From the NCBI GenBank assembly GCA_003168295.1, contig PMST01000249.1, positions 360 through 14,323 on the forward strand: DNA of 13,964 bases, given 5' to 3'. The position numbers were made by a program, and so were the translations under genes. The DNA comes from Actinomycetota bacterium (GTDB taxonomy: Bacteria > Actinomycetota > Actinomycetes > Streptosporangiales > Streptosporangiaceae). Position 1 is the first letter of the stretch. Every line of letters begins with the position of its first letter. The notes below the pieces were generated by a model, which was not told the DNA's origin, made no database searches, and worked only from the letters and a program-made list of their open reading frames with translations. Positions 1 through 6,535 of the stretch are shown here, piece after piece.

Positions 1-731
1 TCGAACGGGTGGGCCGAGTTGGTGTTGAACCAGCCGCCACCGTTGTTGCCCAGGTCCTTGATGACCTCCTGCGAGGCGACCGTGCCGCCGGGGATGGTCT
101 GGTGGGCCCCGGACAGCGTGGTGATCGTGTGGTAGCTGGCCAGGTTCTCGATCGTCCCGCCGGCCACCAGGATCAGGCAGCCGATGACCGCGATCGGGAT
201 CAGCAGGCGGATCGTGCCGCGGGTCAGGTCAACCCAGAAGTTGCCCAGCCGGTCGGTCCGGGACCGGGTGAAGCCGCGGATCATCGCGATCGCGACGGCC
301 AGGCCGACCGCGGCCGACATGAACTGCTGCACCATCAGCGCACTCTGCTGGGTCAGGTAGCTCATGGTGGCTTCGCCGGCGTAGTTCTGCCAGTTGGTGT
401 TGGTGGTGAACGAGACCGCCGTGTTCCACGCCGTGTCCGGCGTGACATTCGACATCCCGACCACCCAGAACAGCCAGTGCTGGGTCCGCTCGATGAGGTA
501 CACGAACAGCACGGCGACTAGCGAGAAGGCCAGGATGGAGCGGACGTAGACGGTCCACCGCATGTCCGCATCCGGGTCGATGCCGGTCACCTTGTAGATG
601 CCACGCTCGACCCGCCAGTGCTTGGTGTCGGTGAAGATGCGCGCGATGTAGTTACCGAGCGGGATGTAGCACGCCGCCAGGGCCGCGAACAGCAGCAGGA
701 ACTGCAGCCAGCCCGCAAGCGCCGAATTCAT
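1..731 (-). CDS. kdpA: Potassium-transporting ATPase subunit A, KdpA (C-terminal part off window)
   Basis: Potassium-binding, channel-like subunit of the KdpFABC P-type ATPase in the cytoplasmic membrane, used for high-affinity K+ uptake. About 243 codons are present, from the N-terminus; the rest lies beyond position 1. The protein starts MNSALAGWLQFLLLFAAL, a typical KdpA first helix. The segment TNTNWQNYAGE matches the conserved first pore loop of the family, and NNGGGWFNTNSAHPF at the left edge matches the second (usually NGGGFFNANSAHP). The ATG at 729-731 shares its A with the kdpF stop (TGATG), and AGAGG sits 5 nt upstream, so the start is firm. kdpB and kdpC should follow off-window to the left. 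Recognition rests on these motifs and on the adjacent kdpF. Confidence 0.96.
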   Translation of the reverse strand, partial: MNSALAGWLQFLLLFAALAACYIPLGNYIARIFTDTKHWRVERGIYKVTGIDPDADMRWTVYVRSILAFSLVAVLFVYLIERTQHWLFWVVGMSNVTPDTAWNTAVSFTTNTNWQNYAGEATMSYLTQQSALMVQQFMSAAVGLAVAIAMIRGFTRSRTDRLGNFWVDLTRGTIRLLIPIAVIGCLILVAGGTIENLASYHTITTLSGAHQTIPGGTVASQEVIKDLGNNGGGWFNTNSAHPF

Positions 732-820
732 CAGAACCTCTCAGGAAGGACGAGGGCCACGAACAGGTAGATCGTCAGCAGGATGCCGCCGATTAGGCCG
801 ATCCAGTTCTCAGCGCTCAA
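731..820 (-). CDS. kdpF: Potassium-transporting ATPase small subunit KdpF
   Basis: A 29-aa single-helix membrane peptide that in known Kdp pumps stabilises the KdpABC complex. The translation begins (M)SAENWIGLIGGILLTIYL and ends VALVLPERF; the pattern of a short hydrophilic start, one hydrophobic helix and a C-terminal P-E-[RK]-F is the KdpF signature. The start is a TTG at 818-820, with AAGGGG about 10 nt upstream; a second in-frame TTG nine bases earlier has no room for a ribosome binding site. Its stop overlaps the kdpA ATG by one base and its start overlaps the preceding small ORF by 11 bp, so all three are probably translated by coupling. It is easily missed because of its size and TTG start. 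Confidence 0.9.
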   Translation of the reverse strand: MSAENWIGLIGGILLTIYLFVALVLPERF

Positions 821-899
821 AGGTCTCAATCCCCTTCAAGATGAGGAGGAGGAAGGCGAAGACGACGATCGTCAGGCCGACGTAAAACAGGTCCCACAC
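810..899 (-). CDS. Small single-helix membrane ORF heading the kdp operon
   Basis: A 29-aa ORF reading MWDLFYVGLTIVVFAFLLLI then a charged tail LKGIETFER. It begins with GTG at 897-899, preceded at a 5-nt spacing by a good Shine-Dalgarno AGGAG (complement of 905-909), and its last 11 bp overlap the start of kdpF. The strong ribosome site, one clear transmembrane helix and the overlap support real translation. From memory, similar short ORFs ending in a [KR]G-x-E motif precede kdpF in other bacteria, but they are usually left unannotated and I cannot name a function. A role as an extra small subunit or regulator of the Kdp pump is inference from position only. Confidence 0.7.
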   Translation of the reverse strand: MWDLFYVGLTIVVFAFLLLILKGIETFER

Positions 900-1137
900 G
901 GTGACTCCTAGTGGTGTGCCGCTAGTGGTAAAACTCGCCCGGGGCATACGCCGCTCCTAGGCAAATCTCAGTTAAGCCCCAGGAACCACCCGCCGAAACG
1001 ACCCTTACGTGACGCATGCGCCAGTCATCCGGTTCCTAACAGAACCCATGCGCCCCACCCCAATGAGGCCTGAACGGGCCTGCCTCCCGCCCCCGGGCAT
1101 GCCAACCGCCGCCCGCGGCTAAGCCCGGCGCAGCGGT
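900..1137. other. Intergenic region between usp and the kdp operon
   Basis: This holds the expected kdp promoter and leader (minus strand). Visible elements are an 8-bp direct repeat CTAGTGGT (908-915 and 922-929, 14 bp apart) just upstream of the first start codon, and two small stem-loops: GGTTC/GAACC at 1031-1046 and AGGCC/GGCCT at 1066-1081. The latter could help end the upstream usp transcript, but there is no T-run. I see no convincing -35/-10 pair, no ORF with coding character, and nothing I can identify as a KdpE site or a c-di-AMP riboswitch. Confidence 0.4.
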
Positions 1138-1662
1138 CTACGCGTCCGGGGTGTCGGGAATGAGCGCGTGCCTGCGCAGCTGCCAGGAACGCAGCGGGTT
1201 TCTCATCTCGTCCATCAGCGCCGAAGGCGGGATGGCGAGCACCGGGCACCTGGCGTGCGCCAGGCAGTACCGGCTCACCGACCGGTGCAGCACCCGGCCC
1301 AGGCCGGCCCGCCGGCCGGTGCCGATGATCAGCAGGTCATCCGGCTGGTCGGCGGTGTCCACCAGCACGGGACCGAATTCACCGCGCGATACTTGCGGTT
1401 CGACGCGCAGGTCGGCGGGAACCCCACCGAGACCGACGTCGAACGCGGTCGACAGCCGCCGCCAGGCGTCGTCCCGCCAGATCTTGCGCAGGGAAGGCGA
1501 TGAATGCCGCCGTTCGGCCAAGTCGCCGCCGGGCGGCACCCAGACGATGACGGGCAGCAGCGGCACGTCCCGCTGCCTGGCCTCGTCGGCCGCGTATCGG
1601 AGCGCCTGCAGGCTCCCTAGAGACCCGTGCACACCAACAATGATCCGACGTACCGTAGGCAC
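1138..1662 (-). CDS. Universal stress protein, UspA family
   Basis: A 174-aa single-domain Usp, probably a cytosolic nucleotide-binding stress protein. The N-terminal strand RRIIVGVHGSLGSLQAL and the C-terminal ATP-binding pattern G-x2-G-x9-S (GTGRRAGLGRVLHRSVSRY, residues 114-132) followed by CPVLAIP are the family hallmarks. The Asp that usually sits in the first motif (VGxDGS) is His12 here, so nucleotide binding could be altered. A tail of about 28 residues after the domain is basic and specific to this protein. The start is GTG at 1660-1662 with a perfect AGGAGG eight bases upstream. It lies upstream of kdp on the same strand but 238 bp away; usp genes often sit near kdp or dormancy genes in actinobacteria, so a shared stress role is possible but unproven. 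Confidence 0.88.
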   Translation of the reverse strand: MPTVRRIIVGVHGSLGSLQALRYAADEARQRDVPLLPVIVWVPPGGDLAERRHSSPSLRKIWRDDAWRRLSTAFDVGLGGVPADLRVEPQVSRGEFGPVLVDTADQPDDLLIIGTGRRAGLGRVLHRSVSRYCLAHARCPVLAIPPSALMDEMRNPLRSWQLRRHALIPDTPDA

Positions 1663-1813
1663 GCCACTCGCCTCCTACTGCCGCCACTGCCGCCGTGAAA
1701 ACGGCGCCCCCGCCACCGGTTACCCCTCACGTTAACCTCTAATCCGCGCCGTGGAGTTCCGGTTCCAAACGGCTTGCTAACGGCGTCCTGCCCCGACCAG
1801 ACGAGGCAAGTGA

Positions 1814-3316
1814 CTACCGGATATAGGCGTTGACCTTGAGAATTGTGGTGCCGGTGATGCGATAGGCGCGCCACTTCCTGGCGTACGCCGGCGGGTGCCC
1901 GCGGACCTGCACGAGGACCGCGAAGGGCTCACCGGGCGCTGCGCTCCCGGTCGACGCGCAGCCGGCCTCGAACGCGATCGGGATGTATTGCACCCCGGCG
2001 ATCAGGCAGGGTGGCCGGACGCCCCGGGCGGCGAGTTCGGCCACGATCCGGGTGTAGTCGTCGTGGAACGTCACCGTCCCGCCGACCTCGTGGTCGAGCA
2101 CGACGTGCTGGGTGACGAGCTGGAGGATGAGAAAGCACGTCACCGTCGTCGTCACGGCCGGCCGCAGGTCCCGGCTGACGGCGGTGAGGATGAAGGCGAG
2201 CCCGTCAGCGACCGGGATGGCCAGCAGCGCGTAGGCGGGCAGCAGGAACCTCGGTGCCGCGTAGTCGATCATGAACAGGTACTGCGCGGCGAGGCAGAGG
2301 CCGCACCCGGCGGGCAGCAGCGCGCTGGCTAGCCGGCCGGCCCGCCGGGCGGCCAGGATGCCGAGCACGGCCAGCACCGGCAGCGCCAGCCACCACAGGT
2401 CGAGCCCGGGGTCCCGGAAGCCGACCGTGCAGGGCCGGCACAAGGTCGGGCCGTTCAGCGCCCGCAGTTCATCGGGCAGCGCGAAGTGCAGCCCGAACCC
2501 GCCCTGTTCGCCCCCGGCCGCGCGCAGCCGCTGGGCGATACCGCCGAAGCGCGCGTACGCCTCGATGACCCACTCGGCCCCGCCGGCCGCCATCCCGCCG
2601 GCAATCACCCCGGCCGCCGCGCCGTACCGCGCGAACCGGCCCGCCGCCAGCGCGCCCAACCCGGACACGACGAGCAGCGGCACGCACAGGTAGACCGCGT
2701 CCCCCGGCCGGACCAGCGTCACAAACGCGACGCTGACCCCCAGCCCAGCCAGCGCCCAGTAGCCGGTCAGCCCGCCACCGCCAGGCCCGCCACCCCCAGG
2801 CCCGCCACCGCCAGGCCCGCGCAGGCCGAAGGCCCAGCGGCAGAAACACCCGGCCGCGGCCAGCCCGCCGAGCGCCGACCAGATGTCCGGCATGGCCTGC
2901 GGTCCGTAATACTGCGCGACCCACAACCCGCCGAACGTCACTCCAGCCAGCCCCAGCACCCAGTCCTGCCGCAACCCCCGCCAGGTCCACAGCGCGAGCG
3001 TCAGCCCGAGACCAGATAGCACCGCCAGGTACACCCGCAGCGCCGTCACCGAACCGGTCAGCAGCGCCACCGGGGCGACGATCAGCGGCACCCCCCGGGC
3101 CCGGGCCGGATCGAAATACGCGGCCGGCGCGTGCCCGCTGACCTGGCTCACGTACACGGATTCGTCCCAGCTCAGACCCATCCGCAGCGACACAAAGAGC
3201 AGCTGCGCCACGGTGAACAACAAGCCCACCCCGACCAGCCACAGCCCACTGTCAGGCCCTGGCGCGTGGATTCGCCGCACCCGGGGCATGGAGGTCACCG
3301 CCGTTGCCGCGTCCAC
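1814..3316 (-). CDS. Polytopic membrane protein, GT-C glycosyltransferase-like
   Basis: About 500 aa with roughly ten hydrophobic segments spread over residues 25-400 and a hydrophilic C-terminal part of about 100 residues, presumably extracytoplasmic. After the first helix comes GLSWDESVYVSQV (Asp51-Glu52), which resembles the acidic first-loop motif of GT-C enzymes (ArnT/PMT, GT39-like) that use polyprenyl-phosphate sugar donors; a second acidic site, AMPD (Asp144), may fit the same fold. I cannot assign donor or acceptor. A PGGGG triplet repeat (residues 168-182) lies in a loop between helices. The start is GTG at 3314-3316, 7 bp after the HAD gene stop, so the two are probably cotranscribed; the ribosome site is weak, and an in-frame ATG at codon 10 is an alternative. 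It could be an unrelated multi-pass protein. Confidence 0.72.
   Translation of the reverse strand: MDAATAVTSMPRVRRIHAPGPDSGLWLVGVGLLFTVAQLLFVSLRMGLSWDESVYVSQVSGHAPAAYFDPARARGVPLIVAPVALLTGSVTALRVYLAVLSGLGLTLALWTWRGLRQDWVLGLAGVTFGGLWVAQYYGPQAMPDIWSALGGLAAAGCFCRWAFGLRGPGGGGPGGGGPGGGGLTGYWALAGLGVSVAFVTLVRPGDAVYLCVPLLVVSGLGALAAGRFARYGAAAGVIAGGMAAGGAEWVIEAYARFGGIAQRLRAAGGEQGGFGLHFALPDELRALNGPTLCRPCTVGFRDPGLDLWWLALPVLAVLGILAARRAGRLASALLPAGCGLCLAAQYLFMIDYAAPRFLLPAYALLAIPVADGLAFILTAVSRDLRPAVTTTVTCFLILQLVTQHVVLDHEVGGTVTFHDDYTRIVAELAARGVRPPCLIAGVQYIPIAFEAGCASTGSAAPGEPFAVLVQVRGHPPAYARKWRAYRITGTTILKVNAYIR
2771..2815 (-). repeat. 15-bp x3 tandem repeat encoding PGGGG
   Basis: Three head-to-tail 15-bp units (2771-2785, 2786-2800, 2801-2815), the first and third identical and the middle differing by one base. 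They encode PGGGG three times in a loop of the GT-C-like protein. This looks like a slippage-prone flexible linker. Confidence 0.85.
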
Positions 3317-3323
3317 CGTGTCG

Positions 3324-4028
3324 TCAGCTCCGGCGGGTGCGGACGCCGACCTCGTCGATGCGGGCGAGCATCTCGGCCGGGTCGGCGTAAACGCGGTACG
3401 CGCCGGCCCGCTCGAGTTCCTCCCGCCCGTACCCGCCGGACATCAGCCCGATGCCGAGCGCCCCGGCCCGCCGCGCCGCGAGCAGGTCCCAGACGCTGTC
3501 GCCGACGACCATCGCGTACCGGGGTTCCACGCCGAGCACGGCGGCGGCGGCCAGGAACAGGTCGGGGTCGGGCTTGGCGTGCCGTACCAGGTCGCGGGTC
3601 ACCATCGGGGTGTCCTCGGGCAGCCCGAGCAGCGCCAGCGCGGGCCGCGCGGTGATCGCGTACCCGCTGGTCGCGATGGCCCACTGCACGCCCGCCTCGG
3701 TCAGCGTGCCGAGCAGCTCGCGCGCCCCGGGCAGGGCCGTGACCGAGTCCATCTGGGCCCGGTACTGCGCCGCGTGCGCCTGCTGCAGCCGGTCGATGTC
3801 GGCCGCGGACAGCGACAGCCCGGTCTCCCGCAGCAGCGCGGACACGAACAGCCCGCCGCTCATCCCGATCCGCCGGTGAATCCGCCACACCGAAAGGTCG
3901 ATGCCGAGGTCGGAAAGCGCGTAGCGCCAGGCGATAACGTGCTGGTACACGCTGTCGATGAGCGTCCCGTCCAGGTCGAAAAGGAACGAGGGGGTCGGTG
4001 GTTCGCTGTACGTCACTGCGGAGGCCAT
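3324..4028 (-). CDS. HAD-superfamily phosphatase (subfamily IA, phosphoglycolate phosphatase-like)
   Basis: A 234-aa cytosolic phosphohydrolase with all four HAD motifs: FDLDGTLIDS (nucleophile Asp18, acid Asp20), ATSG (Ser121), Lys152 in HAKPDP, and VVGDSVWD (Asp177, Asp181) for Mg2+. The helical segment between motifs I and II matches an alpha-helical C1 cap, as in PGPase/beta-phosphoglucomutase relatives. The substrate cannot be read from sequence; a small phosphate ester such as phosphoglycolate or a sugar phosphate is likely. The start is ATG at 4026-4028. The membrane protein gene follows 7 bp after the stop, suggesting an operon; a sugar-phosphate or lipid-linked-sugar connection between the two is only inference. 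It diverges from the SGNH hydrolase gene across about 130 bp. Confidence 0.9.
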   Translation of the reverse strand: MASAVTYSEPPTPSFLFDLDGTLIDSVYQHVIAWRYALSDLGIDLSVWRIHRRIGMSGGLFVSALLRETGLSLSAADIDRLQQAHAAQYRAQMDSVTALPGARELLGTLTEAGVQWAIATSGYAITARPALALLGLPEDTPMVTRDLVRHAKPDPDLFLAAAAVLGVEPRYAMVVGDSVWDLLAARRAGALGIGLMSGGYGREELERAGAYRVYADPAEMLARIDEVGVRTRRS

Positions 4029-4168
4029 GGCCCATAGTCTGCCCGCCCCGCCGCCGCGCCGTGACCCGGTATCCCTCCCAGCCCGGCGAAAGACCCATTT
4101 TTCCGAACGGCCCCGGTATCACCGCCCGCCACCCTCACCCCTGGCGTCCGGATGGCATCATGGGCGGA

Positions 4169-5032
4169 ATGGCGGCAGGTAACCTCGGGCCCGCAATCGG
4201 CTCGTACGTGGCGATCGGTGACAGCTTCACCGAGGGGCTGAATGACCCGTATCCGGACGGTGGGTACCGGGGCTGGGCGGACCGCGTGGCCGACGCGATG
4301 GCGCAGCGCCAGCCCGGGTTCCGCTACGCCAACCTGGCCATCCGGGGGAAGCTGCTGGACGAGGTCCTCACCGAGCAGCTGCCGCGGGCGGTGGAGATGG
4401 CCCCGGACCTGGTCAGCCTGGCCGCCGGCGGCAACGACATCCTGCGCGGCTCCGACGTCGACCTGCTCGCCGCCCACTTCGAACCCGGCGTCGCCAAGCT
4501 GCAGGCCGCGGGCTGCCGGGTGGTCATCTTCACCGGCTTCGATCCGCGTGTCTTCCCGGTCATCCGGTGGCTGCGGGGCCGGATCGCCGCCTACGACATG
4601 CACCTGCGAGGCATCGCCGACGAGTATGGCTGCGACCTGGTCGACCTGTGGTCGATGCGGGTCCTGAACGACACCCGGGCCTGGAGTCCGGACCGGCTGC
4701 ACCTCACCGCGGAAGGCCACCGCCGGGTAGCCCTGCGCACCTGCGAGGTGCTCGGCGTCCCGGTCACCGGAGACTGGCGGGTCCCCCTTCCCCCCATCGC
4801 CGCCGCCCCGGGGAATCGGGCCCGGCTGGCGGGCCGCCGCGAGGATGCCCGCTGGACGCGTGAGTACGCGATGCCGTGGGTGCGCCGGAGGCTGGGCGGC
4901 GGCTCAAGCGGCGACGGCCTTTCCGCCAAGCGCCCCGAGTTGCTGGCCCTGTCAGCGGCCGAGTCGGCGGCCGGTGCCGCTGCGCCCTCAGTCGCGGACG
5001 GGGCCGGTGAGGTCGGCCAGGACCTCTTCTAG
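4169..5032 (+). CDS. SGNH/GDSL-family hydrolase (esterase/lipase-like)
   Basis: A 287-aa hydrolase with the SGNH blocks in order: YVAIGDSFTEG (nucleophile Ser19), NLAIRGK (oxyanion Gly60), AAGGNDILRG (Asn89), and DRLHLTAEGH (Asp175, His178 of the triad). There is no signal peptide before block I, so it is probably cytosolic. The ester substrate is unknown. The reading frame stays open well upstream, but homologous sequence begins just before GSYVAIGDS, so ATG 4169 (or ATG 4160 three codons earlier) is chosen. Neither has a good ribosome site; CATCAT at 4156-4161 sits 7 nt before ATG 4169, so a leaderless start is possible. About 85 C-terminal residues beyond block V are Ala/Gly/Arg-rich. The last 45 bp overlap the end of the convergent aminotransferase gene. 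Confidence 0.9.
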   Translation: MAAGNLGPAIGSYVAIGDSFTEGLNDPYPDGGYRGWADRVADAMAQRQPGFRYANLAIRGKLLDEVLTEQLPRAVEMAPDLVSLAAGGNDILRGSDVDLLAAHFEPGVAKLQAAGCRVVIFTGFDPRVFPVIRWLRGRIAAYDMHLRGIADEYGCDLVDLWSMRVLNDTRAWSPDRLHLTAEGHRRVALRTCEVLGVPVTGDWRVPLPPIAAAPGNRARLAGRREDARWTREYAMPWVRRRLGGGSSGDGLSAKRPELLALSAAESAAGAAAPSVADGAGEVGQDLF

Positions 5033-6373
5033 CCGGGCCAGGGACACGGCGATCCAGGGCAGGGAGCACGGGTCGGGGGAGTTCAGCGCGGCGAGCCGCT
5101 GGGCGTCGGTGTCGCCGTAGAGCATCGCGGTGGCGACCCTCATCCGCAGCCGCCAGCTCTGGTCGCCGAACGCGCAGCCGGGCAGCACCCCGACGCCGTA
5201 CCGGTGCAGCAGCACCGCGGCCAGGCTCTCGTCGTCGGTGATGTCATGCCGCTGGAGCAGCACGTCCGCCATCGGCGTGAAGTCCGGGTATAGGTAGAAC
5301 GCCGCCTGCGGGGCGGGCACCGACGCGCCGGCCGCGGTGAATCTGTCCGCGACCGCGCGGGCCACGGATGCGTGCAGCCGCCGGCTGAGTGAGATCCGTT
5401 CCACCAGCGCGGACGGTTCGGTGAACGCGAGCGCGGCCGCCTGCTGGACCGGCCCGGCCGGCGCGGACCAGATCTCGCTGCCGATCCCGAGCAGCCGGGT
5501 GCGCAGCTCGCGTCCGAGCCAGCCGTCCGGCAGCCGGGTCACGCCGAGGCGCCAGCCCCCCAGGGCAAGGTTCTTGCTCAGGCCGGTGGTCACCACCGTC
5601 CGTTCCGGAGATAGGGAGGCGGGGGTGGCGAACGGCGTGCCGGGGTCATGAATCAGATCCCGGTAGATCTCGTCCGAGATAATGATCAGGTCGTGGGTCT
5701 CCGCGACCTCGCACAGGGCGCGCACGGCCGCGGGCGAGGCTAGTGTCCCGGTCGGGTTGTCGGGCAGCGTGATGATGACCGAGCGGACCTGGCGGCCGGC
5801 CGCCCGGGCCGATATGACCGTCCGGGCCAGCTGGTCGGCGTCGGGTACGCCGGCTGAGCCGCGGGCGAAGTGGGCGACCCGTCCGGCCAGGGTCGCCTGG
5901 GCGGCGTAGCTGACCCAGCTGGGCCGGGTCACCACGACGTCGCCGCCGATCGCCGCCATCAGGCCGAATAGCAAGGCCTTGCTGCCCGGCCCGCAGACCA
6001 CGTTGGCCGCCTCCGTGGGCAGACCGCGCCGCGACCAGTAGAAGGCGGCCGCCTCGCGCAGCGCCAGATGACCGGCGACGGGCCCGTAGGAGGTGTATCC
6101 CGCGGCCTGGGCCAGCGCTCCGCGCAGCATCGGGTGAGCGGGCAGTCCGGCTTCGCCGAACGCCATCGGCAGCACCGGCTCGCCGTCGCGGCGCCGCGCG
6201 TCCATGGTCTCGTTGGCGGCAAGCGTGGCGGAAACGCCGATCGTCGAGGGGCCCAGCCGGGCGTGATCCGGGTGAGCGTGATCGGCGCGAGCGCGCTGCC
6301 CGCCGGAGAAATCGGTGTCGGAAGAAGGCAGGGGATGGGTAGGCGCGACGGTGAGAGCCACGGGGGCTGGCAC
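4988..6373 (-). CDS. PLP-dependent aminotransferase, class I/II (fold type I)
   Basis: A 461-aa cytosolic transaminase. Fold-type-I landmarks are GYTSYGPVAGHLALREA (residues 92-108), PDNPTG (Asn206), ISDEIY (Asp234, Tyr237) and the Schiff-base Lys267 in GLSKNLALGGWRLG. It is longer than most because of about 40 N-terminal residues before the domain. The annotated start is GTG 6373, but AGGA there is only one base away; GTG at 6359-6361 (codon 5) has it about 11-13 bases away and may be the true start. It is divergent from a LysR-type regulator gene that is coupled to dapE. Succinyl-DAP aminotransferase (DapC) belongs to this same superfamily, so a DapC-like role is a reasonable guess, but an aspartate- or other amino-acid aminotransferase is equally compatible. 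Confidence 0.88.
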   Translation of the reverse strand: MPAPVALTVAPTHPLPSSDTDFSGGQRARADHAHPDHARLGPSTIGVSATLAANETMDARRRDGEPVLPMAFGEAGLPAHPMLRGALAQAAGYTSYGPVAGHLALREAAAFYWSRRGLPTEAANVVCGPGSKALLFGLMAAIGGDVVVTRPSWVSYAAQATLAGRVAHFARGSAGVPDADQLARTVISARAAGRQVRSVIITLPDNPTGTLASPAAVRALCEVAETHDLIIISDEIYRDLIHDPGTPFATPASLSPERTVVTTGLSKNLALGGWRLGVTRLPDGWLGRELRTRLLGIGSEIWSAPAGPVQQAAALAFTEPSALVERISLSRRLHASVARAVADRFTAAGASVPAPQAAFYLYPDFTPMADVLLQRHDITDDESLAAVLLHRYGVGVLPGCAFGDQSWRLRMRVATAMLYGDTDAQRLAALNSPDPCSLPWIAVSLARLEEVLADLTGPVRD

Positions 6374-6392
6374 TTCCTAGCTGCGGGATCGA

Positions 6393-6420
6393 AGGGTAAT
6401 ACGGTCATCACGGGTATCAA
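6393..6420 (-). promoter_or_regulatory. Candidate promoter of the aminotransferase gene
   Basis: On the minus strand, TTGATA (6415-6420) and TACCCT (6393-6398) are separated by 16 bp, a good match to a housekeeping actinobacterial promoter. Transcription would start near 6387, about 14 nt before GTG 6373 or 26 nt before GTG 6361. This is inferred from sequence only. Confidence 0.45.
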
Positions 6421-6438
6421 GGAGTGAACGGTTTTATC

Positions 6439-6451
6439 TCACTTGCTGTGA
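6439..6451. promoter_or_regulatory. LysR-type regulator box (T-N11-A dyad)
   Basis: TCAC-TTGCT-GTGA is a 13-bp dyad that fits the T-N11-A consensus of LysR-type regulators. Its centre lies at about -58 from the predicted aminotransferase start site, close to the usual LysR recognition position. A second inverted pair, GTGACA (6448-6453) and TGTCAC (6474-6479), overlaps it on the regulator side, so the region could hold both a recognition and an autoregulatory site. Confidence 0.5.
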
Positions 6452-6493
6452 CAACGCTGTACACCTGTTCAAGTGTCACCTGGATATACCGTT

Positions 6494-6505
6494 AGCGCAA
6501 GCGCT
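6494..6505. promoter_or_regulatory. Inverted repeat upstream of the LysR-type gene
   Basis: AGCGC-AA-GCGCT is a perfect 12-bp dyad ending about 18 bp before the predicted -10 (6524-6529) of the regulator gene, so it overlaps that promoter's -35 zone. It may be an operator; the binding protein is unknown. Confidence 0.35.
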
Positions 6506-6523
6506 GATCTCTATGGCTGAGAG

Positions 6524-6529
6524 TAAGAT
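6524..6529 (+). promoter_or_regulatory. -10 element of a probable leaderless promoter
   Basis: TAAGAT is followed by exactly six bases and then the ATG of the LysR-type gene at 6536. With no convincing Shine-Dalgarno, this spacing suggests that transcription starts on the A of the ATG, as is common in actinobacteria. No clear -35 is visible. Confidence 0.4.
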
Positions 6530-6535
6530 TTACTT

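Noticed and set aside
900..1137. A c-di-AMP riboswitch ahead of kdp
   Set aside because: No conserved core or long structured leader is visible; only a short direct repeat and small stems are present.
3213..4037. A 274-codon plus-strand ORF opposite the HAD phosphatase gene
   Set aside because: It is antisense to a gene with all four HAD motifs; its Pro/Arg/Gly-rich translation has no family character and arises from high GC third positions.
3998..4159. Upstream extension of the SGNH hydrolase to 3998
   Set aside because: It would run over the HAD gene start and its promoter; the extra residues are Arg/Pro-rich and precede the conserved start of block I.
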